Shown here: positions 10,050 to 19,596 of the stretch, piece by piece | Layout: each line of letters opens with the position of its first letter | How positions within the stretch are numbered: position 1 is the stretch's first letter | DNA from: Parvibaculum sp. | GTDB lineage: Bacteria > Pseudomonadota > Alphaproteobacteria > Parvibaculales > Parvibaculaceae | Reading direction: 5' to 3' | Assembly (NCBI GenBank): GCA_031291615.1 | Contig: JARLIS010000006.1 | Coordinates: forward strand, 1 to 64,000 | Length of the DNA: 64,000 nucleotides | Program-made: the position numbers and the translations under genes | The notes under the pieces: model-generated | What the model was told of the DNA's origin: nothing | The model's database searches: none | Seen by the model: the letters and a program-made list of their open reading frames with translations, nothing else

Positions 10050-11174
10050 CTAGGACGCCCTGGCGACGAGCGCAGGGCGCGCCGGGTCGGCATGGACGCG
10101 GGAGGCGGGAAAGACGAGCGCGATGGTTGTGCCCTCGCCCGGCTTGCTGCGGACGACCAGACGGCCGCCATGCAGATCCATCATCGCCTTGGCGAGCGGA
10201 AGGCCGAGGCCGGTGCCGGGTTGGTTGCCGCTTTGCGCGTTCGGCACCTGACCGAACGGCGTCAGCGCAACCTTCAGATCTTCCGCCGACATGCCGACGC
10301 CTGTGTCAGTAATCGAGACGACGAGATTGCCGTTGTCGCGCAACTCGACCAGGAGCACGACGGAACCGCCTTCCGGAGTGAACTTCAAGGCGTTCGACAG
10401 AATGTTGATCATGATCTGCCGGATCATGCGGGCGACGGCGACGAGGCGGACGTCAAAAGGCGGCAGAACGAGATCGAGGGCGACGCGCTGGCGCTCGGCC
10501 AAGGGGCGGACCATGGTGCGGGCGACCTCGGCGGCGGCAAGCAGGTCGAATTCCTCTTCATTCTCGGTCGTCTCCTGACCGGATTCGATTTTCGCCAGAT
10601 CGAGAATTTCGTTGATGATGGCGAGCAGGTGCTGGCCGCTGGCGTTGATGTCGGCGGCATAGCCGAGATAGCGCGGGTTCTGCATCGCGCCCAGGAGCTC
10701 GTTCTGCATGATGTCCGAAAAGCCGATGATGGCGTTCAGGGGCGTCCTGAGTTCGTGGCTCATATTGGCGAGGAAGCGCGACTTCGCGTCGTTGGCGCGC
10801 TCGGCATTGTCAAAGGCGAGAGCGAGGCGCTCGGTCATGAGGCGCAGGGTGCGGCGCGAGGATTTGAGCTCGCGGATGACGATCTGCGAATAGACGATGA
10901 TGGGCGTGGCCGTCATGACGGTGACGATGATCGCCGCCGTCATGACGCGCAAATCGAAGGAGAAAATGCCGGTCTGACCGAGAGCCCAGTTGAGGCCGAC
11001 CGCGACGGTGACGGCGAAGACGAGGAGAATGGCCGTGGCGCCTGCGAGGCTCAACTGGCCGAAGCACCGGTTGATCTCAGCCCAAACGCCGGCGCGCCGG
11101 TCGGCCTTGCGGGGCTTGCCAGCGGAAAGACGGCCAGTCTGCGACGCGCGGTCGATCGCCATGGCGAAACTCAT
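10050..11174 (-). CDS. Sensor histidine kinase
   Basis: About 374 residues: two membrane helices (LAGATAILLVFAVTVAVGLNWAL and MTAAIIVTVMTATPIIVYSQ), a short linker helix, HisKA with the phosphorylated His in FLANMSHELRTPLNAIIGFSDI, and HATPase_c with NILSNALKF, DTGVGMS, and GTGLGLPLAKAMMDLHGG. There is almost no periplasmic loop, so the signal is probably membrane-borne or cytoplasmic. No response-regulator gene is nearby. The start is uncertain: ATG 11174 and ATG 11162 are both possible, and the frame is open to 11351 without a recognisable domain. Confidence 0.88.
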   Translation of the reverse strand: MSFAMAIDRASQTGRLSAGKPRKADRRAGVWAEINRCFGQLSLAGATAILLVFAVTVAVGLNWALGQTGIFSFDLRVMTAAIIVTVMTATPIIVYSQIVIRELKSSRRTLRLMTERLALAFDNAERANDAKSRFLANMSHELRTPLNAIIGFSDIMQNELLGAMQNPRYLGYAADINASGQHLLAIINEILDLAKIESGQETTENEEEFDLLAAAEVARTMVRPLAERQRVALDLVLPPFDVRLVAVARMIRQIMINILSNALKFTPEGGSVVLLVELRDNGNLVVSITDTGVGMSAEDLKVALTPFGQVPNAQSGNQPGTGLGLPLAKAMMDLHGGRLVVRSKPGEGTTIALVFPASRVHADPARPALVARAS

Positions 11175-11352
11175 GCCTTTTCCGGACAAGGCCGAATATG
11201 CGGCAGAATCATTAACGGCTCGAAAAGCGGCGATGGACACGAAGGTACGGTGCGGGCCGCCGGACTGGGCCGTTTTCGCAACAAAGCCTGAAAATCCGAC
11301 ATTAAACGCGCCAATACCCATGCGGCATAGCGCGCTTGGGCCCCGCCGCACG

Positions 11353-11380
11353 TTGACAAAACGCCGATAAATCCTATGTT
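11353..11380 (+). promoter_or_regulatory. Sigma-70-type promoter of the DEAD-box gene
   Basis: A perfect -35 TTGACA (11353-11358), a 16-bp spacer, and -10 TATGTT (11375-11380). It predicts a leader of about 120 nt before the helicase start at 11510; long leaders are frequent in DEAD-box RNA helicase genes. Nothing else is recognisable in the 335-bp gap between the two divergent genes. Confidence 0.55.
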
Positions 11381-11509
11381 TCGCGCAGACAAGCGGATTG
11401 CGCGGCCGCGGAATTACGCGCGAAAGCTGCCCTGAACAAAGCGTCCACGGGCCCCCGAGTGGGCCACCATAGGGCAGCGCTCACATGGTACAGAACAGGC
11501 CCCAAATAC

Positions 11510-13153
11510 ATGACATTCGATGAACTCGGCCTTGGCGCCGAGGTGCTGAAAGCAGTGGCCGAGACCGGCTACACCGAACCTACTCCCATTCAGGCGCAAG
11601 CCATTCCCCAGGTGCTGGCGGGCCGCGACGTGCTCGGCATTGCGCAGACGGGCACCGGCAAGACGGCATCCTTCACGCTGCCGATGATCGAGAAGCTGTC
11701 GCGGGGACGCGCCCGTGCGCGCATGCCGCGCTCGCTCATTCTCGAACCGACGCGCGAACTGGCGGCGCAGGTGGCCGAGAATTTCGAGAAATACGGCAAG
11801 TATCACAAGCTCTCCATGGCGCTGCTGATCGGCGGCGTCTCCTTCGGCGACCAGGAGAAGAAGCTCGATCGCGGCGTCGACGTGCTGATCGCGACGCCTG
11901 GACGTCTGCTCGACCATGTGGGCCGCGGCAAGGTGCTGCTGACCGGCGTGCAGATTCTCGTGATCGACGAAGCCGACCGGATGCTCGACATGGGCTTCAT
12001 TCCGGACATCGAGGAAATCTGCAAGAAGATCCCCTTCACGCGCCAGACGCTCTTTTTCTCGGCGACCATGCCGCCGGAAATCCAGCGGCTCACCGATACG
12101 TTCCTGCAAAATCCGGAGCGCATCGAAGTTTCGCGTCCGGCTTCGGCCAGCACGAACATCACCCAGGCCGTGGTGAAGACGACGCGCGAAGGCAAGCGCG
12201 ACCTGCTTCGCCATCTCATCGACACAGAGAACGTCAAGAACGCGATCATCTTCTGCAATCGCAAGCGCGATGTGGCCGTGGTCTACAAGTCGCTTGAGAA
12301 ACACGGCTATTCGGTCGGCGCGCTTCACGGCGATCTCGACCAGTCGACGCGGACGAAGACGCTGGACGGCTTCCGCAACGGCAGCATCAGGCTGCTCGTC
12401 GCCTCGGACGTGGCGGCGCGTGGGCTCGACATTCCCGATGTAAGCCATGTCTTCAACTTCGACGTGCCGACGCATTCGGAAGACTATGTTCACCGCATCG
12501 GCCGCACGGGCCGCGCCGGCAAGTCGGGCGCTGCCTTCACCTTTGCGACGCGCGAAGACGGCAAGTATCTCACCCAGATCGAAAAGCTGATCGGCAACAG
12601 CATTCCGGTGCATGACGAGGCGGCGATCATTCCGCAGGCCCCCGCTGCCACCGAGGCAGTTGCGAGCGATGCACCCGCAACGGCGGATGATGTTGTAGCC
12701 GAGGAAGGCGCTGAAGTGCGCAAGCCTCGCGAACGCCGGGCACGCGGCGGACGCGGACGCTCGAAGGGCGAGCGCAAGGAAAGTGCGCCTGTCGCCGAAG
12801 ATGCGCCGCAGCCGCATATCGCCGATCCGGTGGCGGAGCTTGTCGCCGAAGTGATCGAGCATCCGGCGGCGCGCGAGCCGAGGCGGAACGAACAGCCCCG
12901 GCGCGAACGGAACGACCGCAACGACCGGCCGCGCGGGCGCAACCGCGACGACGATGACGGCCCCCGCGTGGTGGGCCTTGGCGATCATGTGCCCGCCTTC
13001 ATGCTGCGCGCGGTCAAGCTGCCGGCACGGCGGCCCGACGATGCGAAAGAGCTTGAAGAGATCGAGGAAGAAGACCTCCCGGAGAATGTGAACGAGATCG
13101 AGGAGATCGACGAGATTCCCGAGATCGACGTGATCGAGACCGAAGAGGCCTGA
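11510..13153 (+). CDS. DEAD-box ATP-dependent RNA helicase (RhlE-like)
   Basis: 547 residues. Motifs in order: Q-motif (GYTEPTPIQAQAIP), Walker A AQTGTGKT (about 44-51), PTRELA, TPGR, DEADRMLDMGF (about 151-161), SATMP, and the helicase-C motifs ARGLD and HRIGRTGRAGKSG. The C-terminal ~170 residues are low complexity: basic RERRARGGRGRSKG, then very acidic at the end (ELEEIEEEDLPENVNEIEEIDEIPE). The RhlE type is suggested by core sequence; such enzymes remodel RNA in ribosome assembly or in the RNase E degradosome. The start at 11510 gives the standard MTFDELGL N-terminus. Confidence 0.93.
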   Translation: MTFDELGLGAEVLKAVAETGYTEPTPIQAQAIPQVLAGRDVLGIAQTGTGKTASFTLPMIEKLSRGRARARMPRSLILEPTRELAAQVAENFEKYGKYHKLSMALLIGGVSFGDQEKKLDRGVDVLIATPGRLLDHVGRGKVLLTGVQILVIDEADRMLDMGFIPDIEEICKKIPFTRQTLFFSATMPPEIQRLTDTFLQNPERIEVSRPASASTNITQAVVKTTREGKRDLLRHLIDTENVKNAIIFCNRKRDVAVVYKSLEKHGYSVGALHGDLDQSTRTKTLDGFRNGSIRLLVASDVAARGLDIPDVSHVFNFDVPTHSEDYVHRIGRTGRAGKSGAAFTFATREDGKYLTQIEKLIGNSIPVHDEAAIIPQAPAATEAVASDAPATADDVVAEEGAEVRKPRERRARGGRGRSKGERKESAPVAEDAPQPHIADPVAELVAEVIEHPAAREPRRNEQPRRERNDRNDRPRGRNRDDDDGPRVVGLGDHVPAFMLRAVKLPARRPDDAKELEEIEEEDLPENVNEIEEIDEIPEIDVIETEEA

Positions 13154-13210
13154 GCTCTTCGCGGACTGGTTCGGACTGTCCGATCCTTAAATTCAGTTGA
13201 GAATGACAAG

Positions 13211-13246
13211 CGGGACGGCCGGTTAACGGCTGTCCCGTTCTGTTTT
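13211..13246 (+). terminator. Rho-independent terminator after the DEAD-box gene
   Basis: An 11-bp stem CGGGACGGCCG / CGGCTGTCCCG with one G-T pair, loop GTTAA, then TTCTGTTTT. Confidence 0.75.
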
Positions 13247-13345
13247 CCGGGTACGGAAATCCTCCGCCTGCCCTCGCCCGCCGCATCTGGACGGGCCGAA
13301 ACCTGCTTGCTAGCGTAATCGGGGGAATAGTCAGGGGAGCGGAAG

Positions 13346-13846
13346 ATGCTGCGTCGGATTATTTTGATGGTTCCGCTGGGCTTGCTGGCGGTCGTTGCGG
13401 CGACGCCGGCCACGGCTACGGACAAGCAGGATGTCGTCGCCGCCGTGCAGGCCTACAACGATGCGGGCAACAAGGGCGACCGCAAAGCCTATGCTTCATC
13501 CTGCACTTCGGACGCCGTTGTCGTCGATCATGTGCCGCCTTACCTGTTTCAGGGGCCTGCGGCCTGTGCGGACGAGTATGACGCCGTTGTGGCCTGGGGC
13601 GCGGCGAACAAGATCGGGACCGATGATCTCTATCAGAAGGTCTACGATCCGGTGTTCTTCGAACGCTCGGGGAAAAACGCTTATGCCGTGTTTCCCGTGA
13701 AGGGCTGGTTCAAGCAGAACGGCCGGAAACAGGTCGAGAAGCTCTACCTGACGACAGTGCTGCGCCGCGAGGCAGATGGCTGGCGCATCGCCCGACTGGT
13801 CTACTCAACCATGGGCTGGGCGCCGGAGAGTCGGACTCGACACTAG
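13346..13846 (+). CDS. Secreted SnoaL/NTF2-like protein
   Basis: 166 residues with a clear signal peptide (MLRRIILMVPLGLLAVVAATPATA) followed by an NTF2-like fold: an N-terminal helix (DKQDVVAAVQAYNDAGNKGDRKAYASSC), a hydrophobic middle and a final strand pattern WRIARLVYSTMGW typical of SnoaL-like/ketosteroid-isomerase-like domains. No catalytic residues can be assigned. Periplasmic location is inferred. The gene has its own terminator, whose stem begins inside the coding end. Expression appears monocistronic. Confidence 0.75.
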   Translation: MLRRIILMVPLGLLAVVAATPATATDKQDVVAAVQAYNDAGNKGDRKAYASSCTSDAVVVDHVPPYLFQGPAACADEYDAVVAWGAANKIGTDDLYQKVYDPVFFERSGKNAYAVFPVKGWFKQNGRKQVEKLYLTTVLRREADGWRIARLVYSTMGWAPESRTRH

Positions 13847-13867
13847 ACTCTCCGGAGCCATTTTTTT
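13823..13867 (+). terminator. Terminator overlapping the 3' end of the SnoaL-like gene
   Basis: A perfect 10-bp stem CCGGAGAGTC (13823-13832) / GACTCTCCGG (13846-13855) followed by AGCCA and seven T. The left arm lies inside the coding sequence, and the stop codon TAG is in the loop. Confidence 0.8.
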
Positions 13868-13889
13868 CTGGAGCGCCCGCCCCCGCCCT

Positions 13890-15218
13890 TCAGGGCTTGG
13901 GTGCGGCGGGCGTCACGCGCCAGATGACATTGCCGACATCGTCGGCGACGAGGAGCGCGCCGGACTTGTCGGTAACGACGCCGACCGGACGGCCCCGGGC
14001 ATTTTCCTTGTCGTCGAGGAACCCCGTCAGCACGTCTTCGGGCGCGCCGGAGGGCTTGCCGTCGGCGAAGGGCACATAGATGACCTTGTAGCCGCTGAAG
14101 GGCCTGCGGTTCCAGGAACCGTGCTGGCCGATGAAAGCGCCGCCCTGATAGTGCGCGGGGAGAAGCGTGCCGCGATAGAAATCGAGACCGAGCGAGGCGG
14201 TGTGCGCGCCGAGCGCGTAATCGGGCGCGATGGCCTTGGCAACCAGTTCGGGATTTTGCGGGCTTACGCGCACATCGACATGCTGGCCGTAATAGCTGAA
14301 GGGCCAGCCGTAGAAAGCGCCGTCCTTCACCGAGGTCATGTAATCCGGCACGAGATCGCTGCCGATTTCGTCACGCTCGTTGACGGTGGTCCAGAGCGCG
14401 CCGGACTGGGGCTGCCAGTCGAGGCCGTTCGGATTGCGCAAGCCCGAGGCGAAGATGCGCGACTTGCCGGTGGCGAGATCGAGTTCGTGGATGGCCGCGC
14501 GGCCTTCTTCCGCCGCCAGACCGTTCTCGCCGACATTGCTGTTCGAGCCGACGGTGACGTAGAGGCGCTTGCCGTCGGGGCTGGCGATGATGTTTTTCGT
14601 CCAGTGGTGATTGATGGGCCCGGCCGGAAGATCCATGACCTTTTCGCCGGGCGCGGTGATTTCGGTTTCGCCGGATTTATAGGGGAAACGGAGGATCGCA
14701 TCGGTGTTCGCGACGTAGAGGTTGTCGCCGATGAGCGCCATGCCGAAGGGCGAGTTGAGGCCCTTGAGGAAGACCGTCTGCACGTCGGCGACGCCGTTGC
14801 CCTTGGTATCGCGCAGGAGCGTGATGCGATTGGCGGTGGGCGCGTCGGCGCCGGCGCGCTTCAACACCAGACCGGCGATCCAGCCACGAATGCCGCCCGC
14901 TTCGCCCGGTTGGGGCGGCGTGTTGGTTTCGGCGACGAGCACATCGCCATTCGGCAGCACATAGAGCCAGCGCGGATGATCGAGACCGCTGGCGAATGCC
15001 TTGACGGCAAGGCCTGCGGCGGGCGTCGGCGTGACGCCCGCGGGCCAGCCAGTTGCGGTTGCGATGTGGATCGTCGGCAGCAGGCTCGAATGGGGCTCGG
15101 GCAGCGTCGGATTGGGGCCGAAGCTCGCGCCGGGCGGCAGCTTCGATTCATCGGCCGAGGCGGCAAAGCCCGACACGAGCAGCACGGCAAGCAGGGGAAG
15201 GGCAACGACCTTGCGCAT
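13890..15218 (-). CDS. Sorbosone/glucose dehydrogenase-type beta-propeller protein (PQQ-dependent family)
   Basis: 442 residues: a signal peptide ([22 protein letters not shown]), then a six-bladed propeller of the soluble sugar dehydrogenase family. Recognisable blocks are [81 protein letters not shown], and [18 protein letters not shown]. Relatives oxidise aldose sugars or sorbosone in the periplasm with PQQ. No PQQ biosynthesis gene is in the window and the substrate is unknown. It is downstream of the M20 gene on the same strand, 85 bp away. Confidence 0.85.
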   Translation of the reverse strand: MRKVVALPLLAVLLVSGFAASADESKLPPGASFGPNPTLPEPHSSLLPTIHIATATGWPAGVTPTPAAGLAVKAFASGLDHPRWLYVLPNGDVLVAETNTPPQPGEAGGIRGWIAGLVLKRAGADAPTANRITLLRDTKGNGVADVQTVFLKGLNSPFGMALIGDNLYVANTDAILRFPYKSGETEITAPGEKVMDLPAGPINHHWTKNIIASPDGKRLYVTVGSNSNVGENGLAAEEGRAAIHELDLATGKSRIFASGLRNPNGLDWQPQSGALWTTVNERDEIGSDLVPDYMTSVKDGAFYGWPFSYYGQHVDVRVSPQNPELVAKAIAPDYALGAHTASLGLDFYRGTLLPAHYQGGAFIGQHGSWNRRPFSGYKVIYVPFADGKPSGAPEDVLTGFLDDKENARGRPVGVVTDKSGALLVADDVGNVIWRVTPAAPKP

Positions 15219-15303
15219 CAGGCGTCTCCGGTTGGATGTGGATGGCTCTCGATAGCGATCAAATGGGGCGAGAGGGGGGCTGCTTCCAGCCCCCTGCCCG
15301 ATT

Positions 15304-16518
15304 TCAGGCCGCCTGCTCGTTGAGGAAGCGATGGGCGATGGCGGCGTGGAGCGCGATGCCGACCTTCATGCTGTCCTCGTTCATGACCATGTGGTTCGAG
15401 TGGCATGGCGCGACGTGGTCGTGATGGCCTTCGGGCATGACGCCGAGGAACATCATGCAGCCTGGAATGCGCTGAAGCACATAGGAGAAATCCTCCGCGC
15501 CCATGACCGGCGCGGAGGCCGGGATGTAGTTTCCGACGCCGAGAAGATCGGTGGCGACGGCGCGGGCGAAGGTGACGAAATCGGCGTCGTTGATCGTGAC
15601 GGGATAGCCCTTCTCGATCTTCACGACTGCCTCGCACATATGCGCGGCGGCGATGTTTTTCGCCACGCGCTCGATGCCCTGATGGGCCGCGTTGCGGGAA
15701 TGCTCGGAACAGGCGCGCAGCGTGCCGACCATTTCGGCGGATTCCGGGATGACGTTGTTCGTCGTGCCGGAGGTTACTTTCGCGCAAGTGAGCACGACCG
15801 GATCGAAAGCGTCGATGCGGCGCGTCACCATGGACTGGAGCGCGAGACCGATCTCGAACATCACGGGGATGGGGTCGACGGCCATATGCGGCATGGAGGC
15901 GTGACCGCCCTTGCCCTTGATCTTGACCGTCCAGACGTCGGCGGAAGCCATCATCGGGCCCGGCTTGCCGAGGATCATGCCGGCTGGCGCATTGGGCGTG
16001 ACGTGAAGGGCGAAGGCGGCGTCCGGCTTCGGGTCGGCGTCGATGAGACCGTCCTCGATCATGAAGCGGGCGCCCGCATAGCCCTCCTCGCCTGGCTGGA
16101 ACATGAATTTGACGGTGCCCGGCAGTTCGTCGCGATGGCGATGCAGCAGGTGCACGGCCTGAACGAGCATGGCGGTGTGCGCGTCATGTCCGCAGGCATG
16201 CATGCGGCCCTCGAACTCGCTGGCGAAGGGCAAGCCGGTTTCTTCCGGCATGGGAAGCGCGTCCATGTCGCCGCGCAGCAGGATGGTGCGGCCGCTTTGC
16301 GAACCGGGCTTAGTGCCCGTGAGCGAGACGACGAGGCCCGAGGTCGAAGGCCCGCGCGCGATCTGCACATCGAGGCCCTTCAGATTTTCGAGGACGGCTT
16401 CGGTCGTTATCGGAAGGTCGAGGCCCAGTTCGGGCTTGGCGTGAATGCGGCGGCGCAAAGCGACCGCGGCCGGCAGGAGGCCCGCGGCCTCGTCGAGAAA
16501 TTTGCTTACGTCGGACAT
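15304..16518 (-). CDS. M20 family amidohydrolase (hippurate hydrolase/N-acyl amino acid deacylase type)
   Basis: 404 residues. Metal-site motifs are all present: the [11 protein letters not shown] segment (about 107-117), the [11 protein letters not shown] segment with the catalytic Glu, and the late His in [17 protein letters not shown] is the usual C-terminal signature. The lid/dimer domain begins near [13 protein letters not shown]. The family removes acyl groups from N-acyl amino acids (hippurate, acetyl-amino acids, or IAA-amino acids); the substrate cannot be read from sequence. A hairpin with a T-tract separates it from the aldehyde dehydrogenase upstream. Confidence 0.9.
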   Translation of the reverse strand: MSDVSKFLDEAAGLLPAAVALRRRIHAKPELGLDLPITTEAVLENLKGLDVQIARGPSTSGLVVSLTGTKPGSQSGRTILLRGDMDALPMPEETGLPFASEFEGRMHACGHDAHTAMLVQAVHLLHRHRDELPGTVKFMFQPGEEGYAGARFMIEDGLIDADPKPDAAFALHVTPNAPAGMILGKPGPMMASADVWTVKIKGKGGHASMPHMAVDPIPVMFEIGLALQSMVTRRIDAFDPVVLTCAKVTSGTTNNVIPESAEMVGTLRACSEHSRNAAHQGIERVAKNIAAAHMCEAVVKIEKGYPVTINDADFVTFARAVATDLLGVGNYIPASAPVMGAEDFSYVLQRIPGCMMFLGVMPEGHHDHVAPCHSNHMVMNEDSMKVGIALHAAIAHRFLNEQAA

Positions 16519-16541
16519 GGGTGCCCTCCCAAGGCTTTAAT

Positions 16542-16575
16542 GAAAAAGGGCGACGCAGGAGCGCCGCCCTCGTCT
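16542..16575 (-). terminator. Terminator of the aldehyde dehydrogenase gene
   Basis: On the minus strand GGGCGGCG / CGTCGCCC (one G-T pair, six-base loop) is followed by TTTTTC, shortly after the dehydrogenase stop. Confidence 0.7.
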
Positions 16576-16593
16576 CTTATGTTCGTGACGAAA

Positions 16594-18057
16594 TCACTTC
16601 TTGATCTGGCCGGCGAGGAGTTTCCTCGTCTTGGGGCCGTAGGGCGCGCGGAACATTTCGGCGACCATTTTGGCCTTTGCCTGGACGTAGATCGCCTTGG
16701 CATGGCTGAAGGTCTTGAAGCCGTCGCGGCCGTGATAGGAGCCCATGCCCGAGGGGCCGACGCCGCCGAAAGGCAGGTCTTCCATCGAGACGTGCATGAT
16801 GACGTCATTGACGGTGACGCCGCCGGAGGTCGTGCGGTCGAGCACCCTGCGCTCCTCGCCCGCATCCTCGCCGAAGTAGTAGAGGCCGAGGGGACGGGGA
16901 TGGCCGTTGATGTAGCCGATGGTCTCGGAGACATCGCGATAGGTCTTGACCGGCAGGACCGGGCCGAAGATTTCGTCCTGCATGACCTTCATGTCGTCGG
17001 TCGGGTTCAGGACGATGGTCGGCGGGATGCGGTGCGCCTGCTGCTGGCTGAAGTCCTCATTGGCCGGATTGATCTCGACGATCTTCGCGCCCTTCGCCCT
17101 TGCATCGTCGAGATAGCCGTTGATGCGGTCGTAGTGGCGCTGGTTGATGATCGAGGTGTAGTCGGGATTGTCCTTCAGGGTCGGGAACATCTTCTTGATC
17201 GACTTCGTCGCTTCGGAGACGAATTCATCGACCTGGCCTTCCGGCACGAAGACATAGTCGGGCGCAAGGCAGATCTGGCCGGCATTCAGCGTCTTGCCGG
17301 TCATGATCTTGGCCGCCGCGTCGGCCATTTTCGCCGACTTCGAGACGATGACGGGCGACTTGCCGCCGAGCTCCAGCGTCAGCGGCACGAGGTTTTCGGC
17401 CGCCGCGCGCATGACGTGATAGGCGATCGAAGTCGCGCCGGTGAACAGCAGATGGTCGAAGGGCTGCTTCGAGAAGGCTTCGCCGACGGCGGGGCCGCCG
17501 GTGACGACGGCGACTTCCGTCTCGTCATAGGCGGAGCGGATCATGCGGGCCATCAGTTCCGACGTCGCCGGGGTGAATTCCGACGGCTTGATCATCGCGC
17601 GGTTGCCCGCGGCGAAAACGCCGGCGAGCGGCGTCCAGGTCAGGTTGATCGGGAAGTTCCACGGGCTGATGATGCCGATGACGCCCAGGGGCTGGAACTC
17701 GACGCGGGCCTTGGCACCGAGAAGATTGAGCGGGAACTGCACCTTGCGCTTTTCCGGCTTCATCCATTCGCGCAGATGCTTCTTGGCGTGCTTCAGGGGT
17801 CCGATGGAGCCCATGACGTCGGTGAGCAGGGTCTGCTCGTGGCTGCGGTGGCCGAAATCGTGGGCGAGCGCCTCGGCGATTTCCTTCTGGTTGTCGACAA
17901 CCAGGGCAATGGCGCGGTCGAGCCAGTCGATGCGGCGCTCGGCGGAGGGGGGGCCGTCCTTTATATGCGCCGCCTTCTGACGGTCGAGAATGTTGCGGAT
18001 CGACGCCGAGATCGCGCTCACGTCGTTTTCGGGGGATTTCTGTTCGGCAAGGCTCAT
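16594..18057 (-). CDS. Aldehyde dehydrogenase, coniferyl aldehyde dehydrogenase type
   Basis: 487 residues of the ALDH superfamily: ISPWNFPINLTWTPLAGVFAAGNRAMIKPSE, LFTGATSIAYHVM, the general base Glu in LELGGKSPVIVS and the catalytic Cys in LNAGQICLAPDYVF. The short form, the N-terminus and the end (GGVGPSGMGSYHGRDGF) resemble coniferyl aldehyde dehydrogenase (CalB) and class 3 fatty aldehyde enzymes, so aromatic or fatty aldehydes are likely substrates. The start at 18057 is preferred because GGAGGA lies eight bases upstream; ATG 18072 overlaps that site. Confidence 0.9.
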   Translation of the reverse strand: MSLAEQKSPENDVSAISASIRNILDRQKAAHIKDGPPSAERRIDWLDRAIALVVDNQKEIAEALAHDFGHRSHEQTLLTDVMGSIGPLKHAKKHLREWMKPEKRKVQFPLNLLGAKARVEFQPLGVIGIISPWNFPINLTWTPLAGVFAAGNRAMIKPSEFTPATSELMARMIRSAYDETEVAVVTGGPAVGEAFSKQPFDHLLFTGATSIAYHVMRAAAENLVPLTLELGGKSPVIVSKSAKMADAAAKIMTGKTLNAGQICLAPDYVFVPEGQVDEFVSEATKSIKKMFPTLKDNPDYTSIINQRHYDRINGYLDDARAKGAKIVEINPANEDFSQQQAHRIPPTIVLNPTDDMKVMQDEIFGPVLPVKTYRDVSETIGYINGHPRPLGLYYFGEDAGEERRVLDRTTSGGVTVNDVIMHVSMEDLPFGGVGPSGMGSYHGRDGFKTFSHAKAIYVQAKAKMVAEMFRAPYGPKTRKLLAGQIKK

Positions 18058-18369
18058 AGATCGTTCCTCCATCTGCCGGTTTTCATCTGCCGGGCTTGTT
18101 GGGGGCCGGCGGCGGTTTTGCTGGAAATATTACATACTTTTAGAACCTCCGGCAGACCCTGTTAACCGATCTGCGAAGGAAAGCGGAGCCGGGGCTCCTG
18201 ACGCAGCGTAAGGGGCCGGGAAAACGCCCGGTTTCCGGCGCGATTTACCGCCACGTAACGAAGTTGATCTAGCGTCGGCCAGGACGGAGAGACACTTCCA
18301 CCGTGCGGCACCGCGCAGGCCTTCCCTCGGCTCCTGCCGGCGGGGAAGCCAAGGGGCAAGGGCATTTAC
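18058..18369. other. Divergent intergenic region between aldehyde dehydrogenase and diguanylate cyclase
   Basis: 312 bp without a gene. An AT-rich stretch at 18124-18142 and TTAACA near 18160 on the minus strand (17-bp spacer to TAAAAG) could be the dehydrogenase promoter. A small inverted repeat CCGGG/CCCGG lies near 18216-18231. Nothing stronger is seen. Confidence 0.4.
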
Positions 18370-19428
18370 GTGAATACCTATACAGACGATATCGCGGTAG
18401 CCACCGAATGGAGCATGAAGGCGCTCGGCCTCATGGCGCGCCATCAGGTGGTTCCCCTGCCCACGAACTACGAAGTCTGGTTCCGCTATGCCTCCGGCCA
18501 GGATGCCGATCTCAACGAGGAAATCGACAACCGGCTGAAAGACGGCAAGAAGATCGACGAGCAGGTGGCGACCGACCTGCATCAACGTTTCGTCAGCCAC
18601 ACCTCGCTCACCGACACGACGCTGGACGCCGGCGACAAGTTGAACAGCGAAGTCGACAAGATCCTGAAACTCGTTCAGTCGACCGTCGGCGACTCCACCG
18701 CATTGGGTTCCGCCGTGCGGGAAGCCAGCGACGGCCTGACCAACAAATCGTCGCCGACCGATGTGCGGCGCGTGGTCGAGGCCATCGTCAGCGCAACCGT
18801 GCAGATGGAGAACAAGAGCAAGGAGCTCGAGAAGCGGCTGCACGAGACCAAGGGCGAGCTCAATACGCTTCAGACGAACCTGACCAAGGCGCGCAACGAG
18901 GCGCGGACCGACGGGCTGACGGGCGTTTCGAACCGCAAAGCCTTCGACGAGACGTTGAAGCAGGAAATCGCGCGGGCGACCGCAGAAAAGACGAGCCTCT
19001 GCCTCGTCATCGGCGACATAGACCATTTCAAGGCGTTCAACGACACTTGGGGCCATCGCACGGGCGACCAGGTGCTGCGCCTTGTCGCAAGCTGCCTCAA
19101 GGCGGGCGTGCGGGAAACCGACACGGTGGCGCGCTATGGCGGCGAAGAATTCGCCATCATCATGCCGGGCGTCGGAACGGAAGGCGCCGAGAATTTTGCC
19201 AACGCCATGCGTGAAGCGGTGCAGGCGCGCGAGCTGGTGAAGCGCTCGACCGGCGAAACGCTGGGCCGCGTGACCATGTCACTCGGCGTCGCCATGCTGC
19301 GCGCCGGCGACAGCTCCGCCTCGCTGATCGAACGCTCGGATGCCTGCCTCTACACGGCCAAGCGCTCGGGCCGCAACCGCGTGGTGACAGAGGCGCAGGA
19401 AGTCGCGCCGAAGGCCAAGGCGGGCTGA
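18370..19428 (+). CDS. Diguanylate cyclase (GGDEF domain)
   Basis: 352 residues starting with GTG. The first ~170 residues are helical and charged with no recognised sensor domain, ending in a coiled coil (about 145-178). The GGDEF domain follows, with DGLTGVSNRKAFDE, GDIDHFKAFND, the active-site ARYGGEEFAI (GGEEF about 257-261) and an inhibitory I-site RETD five residues before it. All catalytic features are intact, so it should make cyclic di-GMP and be product-inhibited. It is probably cytoplasmic, since no membrane segment is seen. The gene stands alone, divergent from the aldehyde dehydrogenase. Confidence 0.92.
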   Translation: MNTYTDDIAVATEWSMKALGLMARHQVVPLPTNYEVWFRYASGQDADLNEEIDNRLKDGKKIDEQVATDLHQRFVSHTSLTDTTLDAGDKLNSEVDKILKLVQSTVGDSTALGSAVREASDGLTNKSSPTDVRRVVEAIVSATVQMENKSKELEKRLHETKGELNTLQTNLTKARNEARTDGLTGVSNRKAFDETLKQEIARATAEKTSLCLVIGDIDHFKAFNDTWGHRTGDQVLRLVASCLKAGVRETDTVARYGGEEFAIIMPGVGTEGAENFANAMREAVQARELVKRSTGETLGRVTMSLGVAMLRAGDSSASLIERSDACLYTAKRSGRNRVVTEAQEVAPKAKAG

Positions 19429-19596
19429 GGCGCGGTGCATTTTCCGGCCCTGCTCCAAAACATCCATTCTTGACGCAAGGTAAGACTGTGCCCGTTCATG
19501 GCCGAACGCGCATGACCGCGCCCACGCGCCCTTTCGCCGTCCCCACCTCGCGTCTATGCTCTGCCGATCAAGAAACGACGGGACGGGACACCGAAC

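Noticed and set aside
15331..18165. A 944-codon open frame antisense to the M20 and aldehyde dehydrogenase genes
   Set aside because: Both opposite genes have complete family motifs. In GC-rich DNA the antisense frame lacks stops by codon bias; its translation is low-complexity and resembles no protein.
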